A model generated the notes under the pieces. That model was given only the letters and a program-made list of their open reading frames with translations. It was not told the DNA's origin and did no database searches. Both the position numbers and the translations under genes were made by a program. Positions 56,460-64,000 of a stretch of DNA of 64,000 bases are shown here, piece after piece (the stretch's first letter is position 1; each line of letters starts with the position of its first letter). The DNA comes from Treponema sp. (GTDB lineage Bacteria; Spirochaetota; Spirochaetia; Treponematales; Breznakiellaceae): the NCBI GenBank assembly GCA_009777735.1, contig WRLF01000002.1, positions 62,001 to 126,000 on the forward strand, written 5' to 3'.

Positions 56460-56497
56460 CCCTAAGTCGTTAGTACATAATGACTTAGGGTTTTTTT
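56460..56497 (+). terminator. intrinsic terminator of the tRNA unit
   Basis: A 13-base stem CCCTAAGTCGTTA / TAATGACTTAGGG (one G-T pair) with loop GTACA, followed by seven T residues, six bases after tRNA-Tyr. Confidence 0.9.
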
Positions 56498-56525
56498 ATT
56501 GATATAATGAGAAGCGGTATAGTAA

Positions 56526-57608
56526 GTGAATAAAAAAAATACGCTTTTTTTTGTGATGCTATTTATTGTCATCTCTTGCTCTGCTTCCGATCCCGGTCGC
56601 CTGGCTGCGTTTTCTGACCCGGCAGCTATCTGGGGCAACGGCAAAGAACGCTTCATCGAAGAAGCATATCGTTCCGGTTTCAGAACACGAATCATCGGCG
56701 GCAGGATAATGAACATACGTATACCTTTTGCCCAAAACAATGAGCGTGATGTGATCAGCGATATTAAATGGGATTTCATCGGCGGCGGCAAAGGAAATCC
56801 CGATACTCTCTGGCCTGTTATTGACAGGTTATTAAATTCCGATGATTTCGCCCGGTATGTCGAAACATTATCCGGTGGAAACGAACAGGTGATTATTTTT
56901 GACATCCCCAATAAAACATGGCGCAGTTCCCGGGATTTATTTGACCTTGCCCACATGAAAGCGGGATCGTACCGGGGTTTGCCTCATCGTCCGTATTTTT
57001 TGGTGACAGGCAAGGGAATTACCGAGGCTGATGTATATAATTACCTGTACTGCGTCGGTCATATAGGAATGGACTGCTCCGGCTTTGTCTGGTATGTGCT
57101 ATCCTATGCGGCGCAGAGGGGTGGGGTGGATCTGGGCAGTAGTATAGGTCCGTCCATGGGAATTCCAAGAGGCGCTGACCCTGCATGGTACGCAGGAACG
57201 GCATTCTTCAATTCGCAAAATTCCAATATTGTCGCTGTAGAAGACACTATCAGCAATCTGCGCCCTGCCGATATTATCCTGTTTCGGGATGAAACCGGGG
57301 CTATGTCTCATTCGGTGATTATTCAGTCTGTCAACATGACGCAAGGTGTTATCCGTTATGTGCAAAACACCTCTGTCGCGCCCCTGCATGAACGGGGCGT
57401 GCATGAATCCTTTATTTACTTTAACCCGGCTAATCCCAATGTTTCCTTGCGTGATCCCAGTCTCAGGTGGACACAGCGGCGGGAAGCACCCTTCCCCGGG
57501 GAAATGGCCGTTCCTTTTGCTGATGACGGAGAACGCTACCGCGCTTCCCGGGGGCTTGGCGGCGGCAGGGTTGTGCGGATCAGGCAGATGAGCCTGCTTA
57601 CATTTTAA
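56526..57608 (+). CDS. NlpC/P60-like secreted lipoprotein
   Basis: A 360-residue exported protein. The signal peptide ends in FIVISC, so Cys18 is probably lipidated. The C-terminal half looks like a Cys-His papain-fold (NlpC/P60) domain: catalytic Cys184 in GMDCSGFVWYVL and His262 in AMSHSVII, with LRPADIILFRD between. Such enzymes cut peptidoglycan peptides. The N-terminal half is not recognised. GTG start; two -10-like boxes (TATAAT 56503-56508, TATAGT 56518-56523) lie directly upstream. It follows the tRNA terminator. Confidence 0.8.
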   Translation: MNKKNTLFFVMLFIVISCSASDPGRLAAFSDPAAIWGNGKERFIEEAYRSGFRTRIIGGRIMNIRIPFAQNNERDVISDIKWDFIGGGKGNPDTLWPVIDRLLNSDDFARYVETLSGGNEQVIIFDIPNKTWRSSRDLFDLAHMKAGSYRGLPHRPYFLVTGKGITEADVYNYLYCVGHIGMDCSGFVWYVLSYAAQRGGVDLGSSIGPSMGIPRGADPAWYAGTAFFNSQNSNIVAVEDTISNLRPADIILFRDETGAMSHSVIIQSVNMTQGVIRYVQNTSVAPLHERGVHESFIYFNPANPNVSLRDPSLRWTQRREAPFPGEMAVPFADDGERYRASRGLGGGRVVRIRQMSLLTF

Positions 57609-57663
57609 GGCAATTTGTAACCTATACTCAGCATATGGACTTCCCATTAAGCGGTTTTTCTGT

Positions 57664-57669
57664 TATAAT
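57664..57669 (+). promoter_or_regulatory. -10 box of the PilZ gene
   Basis: Perfect TATAAT ending 6 bases before the ATG at 57676, no ribosome-binding site. The -35 region is weak. A leaderless transcript is suggested. Confidence 0.45.
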
Positions 57670-57675
57670 TGAGAT

Positions 57676-58518
57676 ATGGGAAATTTAACGGCACAAAAAA
57701 TAGCATCTTTTTACGAGAGATATAAGGGAATTGACGTTACCTTTACCAAAGATATGCTCCAGGTTACCGGCCTTGTTACCGAGCAGGTACATTTGAAATG
57801 CGGAAGCGATTTTTGGCCCTGTGTTCTTTATACTACTTCATTTGAGGGCGCTAAAGTTATTGCAAATGTAAAATCCGGACTCATTGATAAACTCCAGCGT
57901 GCCAATAACCTTGTAAGTCTGCGTCTTTGTTTTAAAAATTCGGAAATGGAAAAGGGAAACCCCGTTACTTTTTTCGTGTCAGGCCGGGTACTTGGGACTG
58001 CTCCCTACAAACATTCTGATGAAGTGTGTATGTTTACCATCCAGTATACCCAGCGTCCCCCCGATGATCTGATTGAAATTGTCGGCCGAATACTGGATGC
58101 CAATGTTAATTCCACAAAACGCAGAGGTGAAAGGATCGTCCTGACCACAGACAACCAGAAAAAGCTCAAGCTGCTGTCAAAAGAGACAGTGGTATTTATC
58201 CAGGAAGTACCCCGGCGCTGCATTTTACGGGAAATATCATTTTCCAATGCCAAACTTATTATGATGGGCGTAGCCAGATTTATTGTTGAAAAGGAAGCCG
58301 CCCTGCGTTTTGATTTTGATGACCCAAGGGAAAGTTTTCTGGTAAGGGGTACATTTACCCGTTCTGAAGATGTTGAAGGAAAAAAAGAAATGGCAGCGCT
58401 TGCCATGAAATTTGATGAAGAACAAATCCCCATGGGTTATAAAATACGGATAAATGATTACTATAGCAACGTATCGGCCGCCGACCGTAACGGCGGTGAA
58501 GCCGATGCAGCGGGATAA
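57676..58518 (+). CDS. PilZ-domain c-di-GMP-binding protein
   Basis: A 280-residue cytoplasmic protein. The N-terminal 130 residues form a YcgR_N-like beta domain. The C-terminal half is PilZ-like: an STKRRGERIVL stretch, then PRRCILREISFSNAKLIM, where the Arg pair and the D/NxSxxG-like position (ISFSNAKL) should contact c-di-GMP, though the motif is not perfect. With the HD-GYP proteins nearby it fits c-di-GMP control of motility or surface properties. The start has no Shine-Dalgarno and lies 6 bases after TATAAT. Confidence 0.7.
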   Translation: MGNLTAQKIASFYERYKGIDVTFTKDMLQVTGLVTEQVHLKCGSDFWPCVLYTTSFEGAKVIANVKSGLIDKLQRANNLVSLRLCFKNSEMEKGNPVTFFVSGRVLGTAPYKHSDEVCMFTIQYTQRPPDDLIEIVGRILDANVNSTKRRGERIVLTTDNQKKLKLLSKETVVFIQEVPRRCILREISFSNAKLIMMGVARFIVEKEAALRFDFDDPRESFLVRGTFTRSEDVEGKKEMAALAMKFDEEQIPMGYKIRINDYYSNVSAADRNGGEADAAG

Positions 58519-58631
58519 TGCAGCAAGTAAATCCCCTGTCGAACAACAACCCCGCCAAAGCCGCCGAATGAGGAATGGGCAAAGGGAAATGTTTCCTTCA
58601 TTGCAACCTTTTAACTACCTGCTCACTTTTT

Positions 58632-59045
58632 TTACCGCACCATGTATGCTACTTCATCGCCATGCGCGCCGGTAAGTGTTTGGCGGACAGGGTCGACCAT
58701 GAGATCCATGTCTTCGAGGGGAATGACACCGAGGAGGATTTCTTCGTTGTCTTGCAGGACTACGGGATGGCAGGTAGTGGAGCGGTTTTGCCACAAAATC
58801 TCTACCGGATCGGCTCTTTGGCATGCGACCCTTGAATTGTCTCCGAGTGTTGCATATCCCTCGCTTTTGATTGAAAGACCCAGTTTTTGCCTTGTTTCTT
58901 CGTTGATGACCAGTGTCCCCGCTCCGGTATCAACAACTGCTTCTACGACTAACTGCCTGATTTCCTGTTCTTTTATATAAGCGCTTGCGGCTTTGGCAAT
59001 ATCACCAGCGTTCTTCAAGGTTATTTCTACACTTACTTGTCCCAC
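58632..59045 (-). CDS. clan-AA aspartic protease-like protein
   Basis: A 137-residue protein with the retropepsin-like pattern VVDTGAGTLVI (DTG catalytic motif) and LLGVIPLEDMDLMVDPV (the LLG motif). No signal peptide. GTG start with AAGGAG 6 bases upstream. It resembles the 12067-12429 product in size and motifs but little elsewhere. The family is common in mobile or accessory regions of bacteria, with unknown substrates. The 110 bases between the PilZ gene and this one hold nothing clear. Confidence 0.7.
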   Translation of the reverse strand: MGQVSVEITLKNAGDIAKAASAYIKEQEIRQLVVEAVVDTGAGTLVINEETRQKLGLSIKSEGYATLGDNSRVACQRADPVEILWQNRSTTCHPVVLQDNEEILLGVIPLEDMDLMVDPVRQTLTGAHGDEVAYMVR

Positions 59046-59092
59046 GGAATTCTCCTTAGCTTCAATGATACCATGTTTTTTAGTTAACGCCT

Positions 59093-59290
59093 ATGGTGAC
59101 ATTTCCCTTGAATGGCGGTTGGAATTTATCGGAAGTAGAGGCTGAATTTTGACATTCCTGGCTTAATAAGTAATATCACCAATGCCGTAATACATATTGA
59201 TCCTGGCCGTAAAGGTTTTGCCATTGAAGGAAAAGAGGTTTATTCTCCATACAATTTCAAAATGTCTAAAATCAGGTTATCCATAACTTC
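59093..59290 (+). pseudogene. broken small coding segment
   Basis: A plus-strand stretch reads MVTFPLNGGWNLSEVEAEF and then, one base out of frame, DIPGLISNITNAVIHIDPG onwards up to the regulator gene. It looks coding-like but has a frameshift near 59150 and no homologue that I recognise. It may also be chance. Confidence 0.2.
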
Positions 59291-59611
59291 ATCTGAATTT
59301 TTTCTTATTTCTTTTTTCTTTATCTTAATCAGTTCTGCTGTTTTCTGTAGAATTTTGTTTTCTTTCTTCATTTTTATTTTTTTTTCATTATTATCGGGGA
59401 TTAACAGTTCGTAAGCCTCCATATTCAAAGCACGTGCAATTCCACACAAGGTTTTTTCACTGACCCACGTTTTACAATATTCTATATCCAGCATATGCGG
59501 AACAGAAATCCCTGCAAATTCTGCCAGTTTCGCCTGGCTTATATATAGTGATAAACGGGCATTTCTTATGTTTTGGGAAAGAATTTTACGTAAATTTTGT
59601 GAATCAGTCAT
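59240..59611 (-). CDS. XRE-family helix-turn-helix regulator
   Basis: A 123-residue regulator from the ATG at 59611 (an upstream in-frame ATG at 59635 would add eight residues). The start MTDSQNLRKIL aligns with MTDLRQLLGKN of the 20402-20752 regulator, favouring this site. HTH region at 13-65 (SQAKLAEFAGISVPHMLDIEYCKTWVS). The Lys-rich C-terminus (KIKKKEIRKNSDEVMDNLI) is helical. It is divergent from the LRR lipoprotein gene 59746-63531, as its relative is from 19085-20215. Confidence 0.85.
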   Translation of the reverse strand: MTDSQNLRKILSQNIRNARLSLYISQAKLAEFAGISVPHMLDIEYCKTWVSEKTLCGIARALNMEAYELLIPDNNEKKIKMKKENKILQKTAELIKIKKKEIRKNSDEVMDNLILDILKLYGE

Positions 59612-59654
59612 ACTGTGATGATATGGTGTTACCATTAGATTTTTAAATATGAAA

Positions 59655-59684
59655 TTGACATTATATTATAATTTATGGTATTAT
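59655..59684 (+). promoter_or_regulatory. promoter of the giant LRR lipoprotein gene
   Basis: TTGACA at 59655-59660, 18-base spacer, TATTAT at 59679-59684, with GGAG before the ATG at 59746. The AT-rich region shared with the divergent XRE gene is a likely operator site. Confidence 0.65.
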
Positions 59685-59745
59685 CATAAGTACACATTGC
59701 TTATTAGGGCAGTAAATCACTCAATATTAACTGGAGAAAAAACAA

Positions 59746-62700
59746 ATGAAAAACAGTACAAAAAAAACCGTACTTTTTGCTGTGGCAGCTATCACGCTCG
59801 CTCTTACGGGTTGTTCGCAGCCAAATTCCGGTATACCAGGACAGGAACTGGGTTCTATCAGCGGAACAGCGAGGTTCAGCAGCGGCGCTAACCATGCGGG
59901 TATCGTTGTAACTCTGGAAAAAACAGACGGTTTGCGTTCACTTGCCGCTGTATCCGCCTCCCGGAGCATCGTAACCGGAGCTGATCCGGCCCGCAGTCTT
60001 GACGCAGCGCGTTCAGTGCAGGCACAGACCAGTACGAACAGCGACGGTAGTTATATATTTTCCCATGTGGCACCCGGCTTTTATACCGTCTACGCTTCCT
60101 CACAAAATTCCTCGGAGCGGGCTGTTGCGGTTAATGTTCAGGTATCGGCAACAATGCTGAACAGCACCGCTCCTGCCTTGCAATTAACCCCGATAGGCTT
60201 CATAACCGGGAGGATCAGCCTGGACAACAGCACTACCGGCAACTTTGGCTTTTTGATAAGTATTGCCGGAACATCTTACATGGCCATAACCGATGACACA
60301 GGTAATTTTACCATTAATGGCATACCTGCTGCCGAGAATGCCTATTATATCCTTATCATGAGGGGTAATTACGCTGCTTTCTGGAATGACACACCGCTGA
60401 CTGTCCGGGGCGGCGAAGGCACCTCTCTGGGAACAAAAAACCTTACCGGCGCGGAACTCATAGACAGTTTCATCACCATAGGCACAAACGGCAACTGGTT
60501 TATCAACGGCATAGACACCGGCGTACCGGCACAGGGACCAAAAGGCGATCCCGGCACCCCCGGCAGCATTGTTACCATCTGTGATGTAACCGGCAATTGG
60601 CTAATCGACGGCATAAACACCGGCATAAAAGCCCAGGGCGATCCGGGCAAAGACGGCAGTGTCGTAACCATTGTCGGCGGCTACTGGCATATAGACGGCG
60701 TTAACACCGGCGTTTCGGCAATCGGACAAAAAGGCGCAGACGGCACAGACGGCAGTGTGGTCACCATTGTTGGCGGCTACTGGTACATAGACGGTGTGAA
60801 TACCGGTGTATCGGCTATTGGCCAAACCGGCGCTGACGGCCACACCCCTGTTATCACCATTGTAGGCGGCTTTTGGCATGTTGACGATGTAAGTACCGGC
60901 GTTTCAGCTATCGGCCAAACCGGCGCTGATGGGCACACTCCTGTTATCACCATTGTAGGCGGCTTCTGGCACGTGGACGGCGTGAGTACCGGTGTTTTGG
61001 CGCAGGGGCAGAATGGAGAGACCCCGCACATTGGAACCAATGGCAACTGGTGGGTGGGCAGTACTGATACCGGTGTTAAGGCAGAAGGCGGAACTGGGCA
61101 GCCGGGGCTTAACTCATACTTGGTTATCTTTGATGGCAATGGCGGGACACCGCACATTAACGCCGTGAGCGTACTCCATGGCAATCCAGTGCAGAAGCCG
61201 ACAGATCCGGTTAGAAAAGGATATCCTTTCATTGACTGGTATACAGAAGCACAAGACGGAACATTGTGGAACTTTGTAAACCCAATAACAAGTAATCTTA
61301 CCCTGTATGCGCAGTGGGAAGAATATAATGGTCAGGTAGATTTGATTTATAGTACTGCTGAAGTAACTGCCTTCCTGAACAGTCTGCCATTCAATAATCC
61401 AGGTAACCCGTACTCTCTGCCTCTTGCCTTAGCACTTGGAAATATGACTGCCGCTGACAGCGGCTGGCGGAATCTGCTTACGGCAATCGAAGCATCAGGC
61501 AGGTTTGTCAACCTTGATCTTACCGCCTGTACCATGACCGGCACAGCATTTAATGCTGATACCAGTGTTGCTGCCGGAAAATATTACATTGTGTCCCTGA
61601 CTCTGCCCGAGGTCGCAAGAAGTGTAAGCGGAATTGGTTCAACTACACCTGCTACCAGGCATTTCACTAATCTTACGGCCGCAAGCAGTACGGGGGTTAC
61701 CTCCATTGATAGCAATGCTTTCTATGGCTGCACCAGCCTGGCCAGCATATCCTTTTCGGCGGCTGCAACAATCAATACCGGAGCCTTCAGGGACTGCACC
61801 AATTTGACTATTTTTAACCTGACTGGAACTGGTGACTTAAGTGTTATCGAAGAAGGAAGGGCAATAGTTCGAAATGGCACAGAACTGGTTGTGTACCCCT
61901 CTGCTTCAGGTGCCATCATCATGGACACCATAACTGCCATCAGTGATAGGGTCTTCCAAGGCAACACCAGCCTGACCAGTGTGTCATTCCCGGCGGTAAC
62001 ATCCATTGGCAGCGAAGTTTTCAATGACTGTACCAGCTTGGCTTGGGTGGACTTCCCGGTGGCTACTTCCATCGGCAACCAAGCTTTCATTAGAAATACC
62101 AGCCTGACAAGCGTGACCTTCCCGGCGGCTACCGAAATTGGCGGCATTGCATTCTCTGGCTGCACTAGCCTGATCAGCGCAGACTTCCCGGCAGCTACCT
62201 CCATCGGCAGCAGTGCATTCTCTGGCTGCACTAGCCTGATCAGCGCAGACTTCCCGGTAGCTACCTCCATCGGCAGCAGTGCATTCTCTGGCTGCACCAG
62301 CCTGATCAACGCAGACTTCCCGCTAGTTATCTCAATTGAAGGTGTCTCCTGGTTGACTGGCGCCTTCGAGGGCTGTACTAGCCTAAACAATGTGTCCTTC
62401 CCGATGGCTACCAGTATCGGCAACCGCGCTTTCTTTGGTTGCACCAGTCTGGCCAGCGTATCTTTTCCGGCATCCACTTCCATCGGCAGCCAAGCTTTCT
62501 CTGGCTGCACCAGCCTGACCAGCGTGTCTTTCCCAGCGGCTACTGAAATCGGTGGCAATGCCTTCCGTGGCTGCACCAGCCTGACCAACGTGTCCTTCCC
62601 ATTGGTTACATCCATCGGCGAACAAACCTTCCATAGCTGCACCAGCCTAGCCAACGTGTCTTTTCCGGCAGCTACATTCATCAGCCACGGAGCCTTCGAT

Positions 62701-63531
62701 GGTTGCAGCAGCTTAGTTTGGGCAGATTTTTCATTGGTTACCATCATTGGCCAAGAGGTCTTCTCAAATACTGGTACTATCGCTCTCACTGTAACTCTGG
62801 GGCTGACAACTCCATCAGTTGGCACAGCAATATTTTCTGGCATTAGTGCAGCCAAAGATGTTACAGTGTGGGTTCCAGCTGAAGCAACAGGTTATACCGG
62901 TTTCCCGCCAGAAAATACTACTTCCAATACTTGGGCAAATGCTTTTAGAGGCAGGGGGTGGAATGGGACAAGTTATCAAAACGGTTCGGTAAATGCAAAC
63001 ATTAATCTGATGCTAAAGTCTTATTACTACATTATTACATTCAATGCTAACGGTGGAACAGTCACCCCGGCAAACGCTGAAACAGACACAAACGGCAGAC
63101 TTGCATCCCTGCCAACGCCGGCAAGAGACGGATGGATTTTTACCGGCTGGTGGACAGCGGTAACAGACGGGGCGCAAATATTTACGAATACAGTATTCAC
63201 AGAAAACACTATTGTTTATGCACATTGGGAACCCGCCTCGATACCTTCTCCGCCTGCTAATTTAACTGCATCCAATGTCACGGTCAATGGCATGATAACC
63301 AATGTAGCAAGATTGAGATGGGATGCTGTTAATAATGCTACATCGTACAGAATCTACCGTAGGTTGCTCGTAACCGGTAGTAATTTTGAACTTATTTATA
63401 CGGTTGCTGGCGACAGAACAGAAAACACTGTACAATCAGCATCATACTCATATAACTATATTTATGGAGTAACAGCAGTAAATTCTTTGGGTGAAAGCGC
63501 TATGTCAACAGCGCAAACACCACTGCAGTAA
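59746..63531 (+). CDS. giant multi-domain LRR surface lipoprotein
   Basis: A 1261-residue lipoprotein; lipobox TLALTGC gives Cys23. Domains in order: a carboxypeptidase-regulatory-like beta domain (30-150), another such domain (150-240), tandem GxWxIDGVxTGVxAxG units of about 31 residues (244-448), an InlB/Listeria-Bacteroides-type repeat (about 458-525, VIFDGNGGTPH...LYAQW), BspA-type LRRs (about 560-1020), a second InlB-type repeat (about 1090-1165, TFNANGGTVTP...YAHWEP) and a fibronectin-III-like domain (1170-1261). All are adhesion-type modules, so it is probably an adhesin or polymer-binding surface protein, controlled by the divergent XRE gene. Confidence 0.88.
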   Translation: MKNSTKKTVLFAVAAITLALTGCSQPNSGIPGQELGSISGTARFSSGANHAGIVVTLEKTDGLRSLAAVSASRSIVTGADPARSLDAARSVQAQTSTNSDGSYIFSHVAPGFYTVYASSQNSSERAVAVNVQVSATMLNSTAPALQLTPIGFITGRISLDNSTTGNFGFLISIAGTSYMAITDDTGNFTINGIPAAENAYYILIMRGNYAAFWNDTPLTVRGGEGTSLGTKNLTGAELIDSFITIGTNGNWFINGIDTGVPAQGPKGDPGTPGSIVTICDVTGNWLIDGINTGIKAQGDPGKDGSVVTIVGGYWHIDGVNTGVSAIGQKGADGTDGSVVTIVGGYWYIDGVNTGVSAIGQTGADGHTPVITIVGGFWHVDDVSTGVSAIGQTGADGHTPVITIVGGFWHVDGVSTGVLAQGQNGETPHIGTNGNWWVGSTDTGVKAEGGTGQPGLNSYLVIFDGNGGTPHINAVSVLHGNPVQKPTDPVRKGYPFIDWYTEAQDGTLWNFVNPITSNLTLYAQWEEYNGQVDLIYSTAEVTAFLNSLPFNNPGNPYSLPLALALGNMTAADSGWRNLLTAIEASGRFVNLDLTACTMTGTAFNADTSVAAGKYYIVSLTLPEVARSVSGIGSTTPATRHFTNLTAASSTGVTSIDSNAFYGCTSLASISFSAAATINTGAFRDCTNLTIFNLTGTGDLSVIEEGRAIVRNGTELVVYPSASGAIIMDTITAISDRVFQGNTSLTSVSFPAVTSIGSEVFNDCTSLAWVDFPVATSIGNQAFIRNTSLTSVTFPAATEIGGIAFSGCTSLISADFPAATSIGSSAFSGCTSLISADFPVATSIGSSAFSGCTSLINADFPLVISIEGVSWLTGAFEGCTSLNNVSFPMATSIGNRAFFGCTSLASVSFPASTSIGSQAFSGCTSLTSVSFPAATEIGGNAFRGCTSLTNVSFPLVTSIGEQTFHSCTSLANVSFPAATFISHGAFDGCSSLVWADFSLVTIIGQEVFSNTGTIALTVTLGLTTPSVGTAIFSGISAAKDVTVWVPAEATGYTGFPPENTTSNTWANAFRGRGWNGTSYQNGSVNANINLMLKSYYYIITFNANGGTVTPANAETDTNGRLASLPTPARDGWIFTGWWTAVTDGAQIFTNTVFTENTIVYAHWEPASIPSPPANLTASNVTVNGMITNVARLRWDAVNNATSYRIYRRLLVTGSNFELIYTVAGDRTENTVQSASYSYNYIYGVTAVNSLGESAMSTAQTPLQ
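60475..61090 (+). repeat. tandem coding repeats of 93-96 bases
   Basis: Close repeats start at 60661, 60757, 60850 and 60943, with more diverged units at both ends. They encode VxTIVGGxWxxDxVxTGVxAxGQxGADG blocks. The last two close units differ at few bases, indicating recent copying. Confidence 0.8.
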
Positions 63532-63572
63532 GTGGCGAGCGCAAATGAAGTACACGAGTGACACCGTTTTCT

Positions 63573-63603
63573 TCTGGTGTACCTTCAAGTAAGGTACGCC
63601 AGA
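63573..63603. other. strong hairpin between LRR genes
   Basis: A 13-base stem TCTGGTGTACCTT / AAGGTACGCCAGA with loop CAAGT. No T-run follows, so it is not a standard terminator. A direct repeat CACGAGTGACA(GA)CACCG flanks the region (about 63554 and 63660). Confidence 0.6.
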
Positions 63604-63711
63604 TATGTGGCGTGGAGGTATAACAGTACGGCAAAGGTGTCATTTGAATTATGGTAACGCACGAGTGACAGACACCGGTTTATTCTGATAAATTATATAA
63701 GGGAGTTTGTT

Positions 63712-64000
63712 ATGAACAAAAAAACAGCAGCGTGGCTTGCAATGGCATTGACAGTTGGCTTTACGGCCTGCGGACAGTACAACGATGCAAGTGATTTTCG
63801 ATTCAGGCAGATACAAAACGAAAAGGCTGTGGAAATTAACGAATATACAGGGAGCAGGCAAGTTGTCCGTATCCCCCGGCGTATACAGAAGCTGCCCGTT
63901 ACGTCCATTGGGCGCAGAGCTTTTAGAGGCACTAACATTGTCAGTGTAACCATACCCAGCAGTGTTACCTCCATTGAGGAGGAAGCCTTCGAAAACTGCG
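63712..64000 (+). CDS. BspA-type LRR lipoprotein, cut by window end
   Basis: The first 96 codons of a lipoprotein gene. Signal peptide MNKKTAAWLAMALTVGFTAC gives lipidated Cys20. After a short lead (YTGSRQVVRIPRRIQKLPV) come BspA repeats (VTSIGRRAFRGTNIVSVTIP, SSVTSIEEEAFENC). GGGAG is well placed before the ATG. It is transcribed in the same direction as the giant LRR gene. The 180-base gap between them holds a hairpin but no T-run terminator. The 3' end lies beyond the window. Confidence 0.85.
   Translation, partial: MNKKTAAWLAMALTVGFTACGQYNDASDFRFRQIQNEKAVEINEYTGSRQVVRIPRRIQKLPVTSIGRRAFRGTNIVSVTIPSSVTSIEEEAFENC

Noticed and set aside
56223-56465. Open frame across the tRNA genes
   Set aside because: It runs through two well-formed tRNAs and has no coding features.
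60530-60660. Collagen-like GPKGDPGTPG segment
   Set aside because: Only three or four Gly-X-Y triplets occur; they belong to the GxWxIDG repeat linkers and not to a collagen domain.
60661-61035. Possible CRISPR-like array
   Set aside because: Repeats of 93-96 bases are coding, without spacers of constant size and with no cas genes in the window.
61722-62855. Long minus-strand open frame (377 codons) opposite the LRR array
   Set aside because: It mirrors the repetitive LRR codons of the plus-strand gene, has no ribosome-binding site and encodes only a repeat shadow.

Overview
The window looks like a chromosomal segment from a free-living or gut-associated treponeme (Spirochaetes), close to the termite-gut Treponema clade. 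The reasons are a bacterial V-type ATPase, several BspA-type leucine-rich-repeat (LRR) lipoproteins, a MurA with Asp at the fosfomycin-target position, many lipoproteins with spirochaete-style lipoboxes, and many large hybrid histidine kinases beside HD-GYP and PilZ c-di-GMP proteins. The genus is an inference from gene content; the window holds no rRNA.

Layout. 1-13.7 kb: a broken P-type ATPase start, an rRNA/tRNA methyltransferase, a cobalamin adenosyltransferase, V-ATPase genes split over two strands (E-A on minus, D on plus), a Usp protein, enolase, two radical-SAM genes, an NYN/cold-shock protein, MurA, a clan-AA protease and a DUF4143 ATPase. 13.7-20.8 kb: an accessory region with tandemly duplicated lipoproteins, a trypsin-like/LRR fusion, a second LRR protein and a divergent XRE regulator, plus a transposase remnant. 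20.8-33.3 kb: metabolic and housekeeping genes (sugar isomerase, CorC-like protein, degenerate HD-GYP, aminotransferase, phosphoesterase, HrpB, metallo-hydrolase), a GAF hybrid kinase and an outer-membrane-like barrel. 33.3-49.3 kb: one long minus-strand operon of eight genes with four hybrid histidine kinases, three lipoprotein solute-binding proteins and a terminal receiver/HD-GYP protein. 49.3-59 kb: EpmA-like ligase, MurD, DUF2804, beta-galactosidase, tRNA-Thr and tRNA-Tyr, an NlpC/P60-like lipoprotein, a PilZ protein and a second clan-AA protease. 59-64 kb: an XRE regulator divergent from a giant multi-domain LRR lipoprotein, then the start of another LRR lipoprotein.

The most striking unit is the kinase operon. 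Its kinases share near-identical cytoplasmic cores but carry different sensors: paired SBP_bac_3 domains, two Cache-like domains and a helical four-helix-bundle type. They are interleaved with BMP-type and LivK-type binding lipoproteins. Only one kinase has an HPt domain, and the last gene is a receiver-HD-GYP. This suggests a many-input phosphorelay that converges on c-di-GMP breakdown. Three of the kinases end in a decayed receiver (phospho-acceptor Asp to Asn) related to the receiver of the HD-GYP protein. The linker before that domain is encoded each time by a different heptanucleotide tandem repeat.

Two repeat classes stand out. The first is heptanucleotide tandem repeats inside coding sequence, mostly at domain boundaries of the kinases and in one signal peptide. 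The second is short GC-rich hairpins inserted in frame in MurD, HrpB and the DUF2804 protein, with a related copy in a radical-SAM protein. Several genes (murA, the V-ATPase D gene, the PilZ gene) have promoter elements so close to the start codon that leaderless transcripts are expected.
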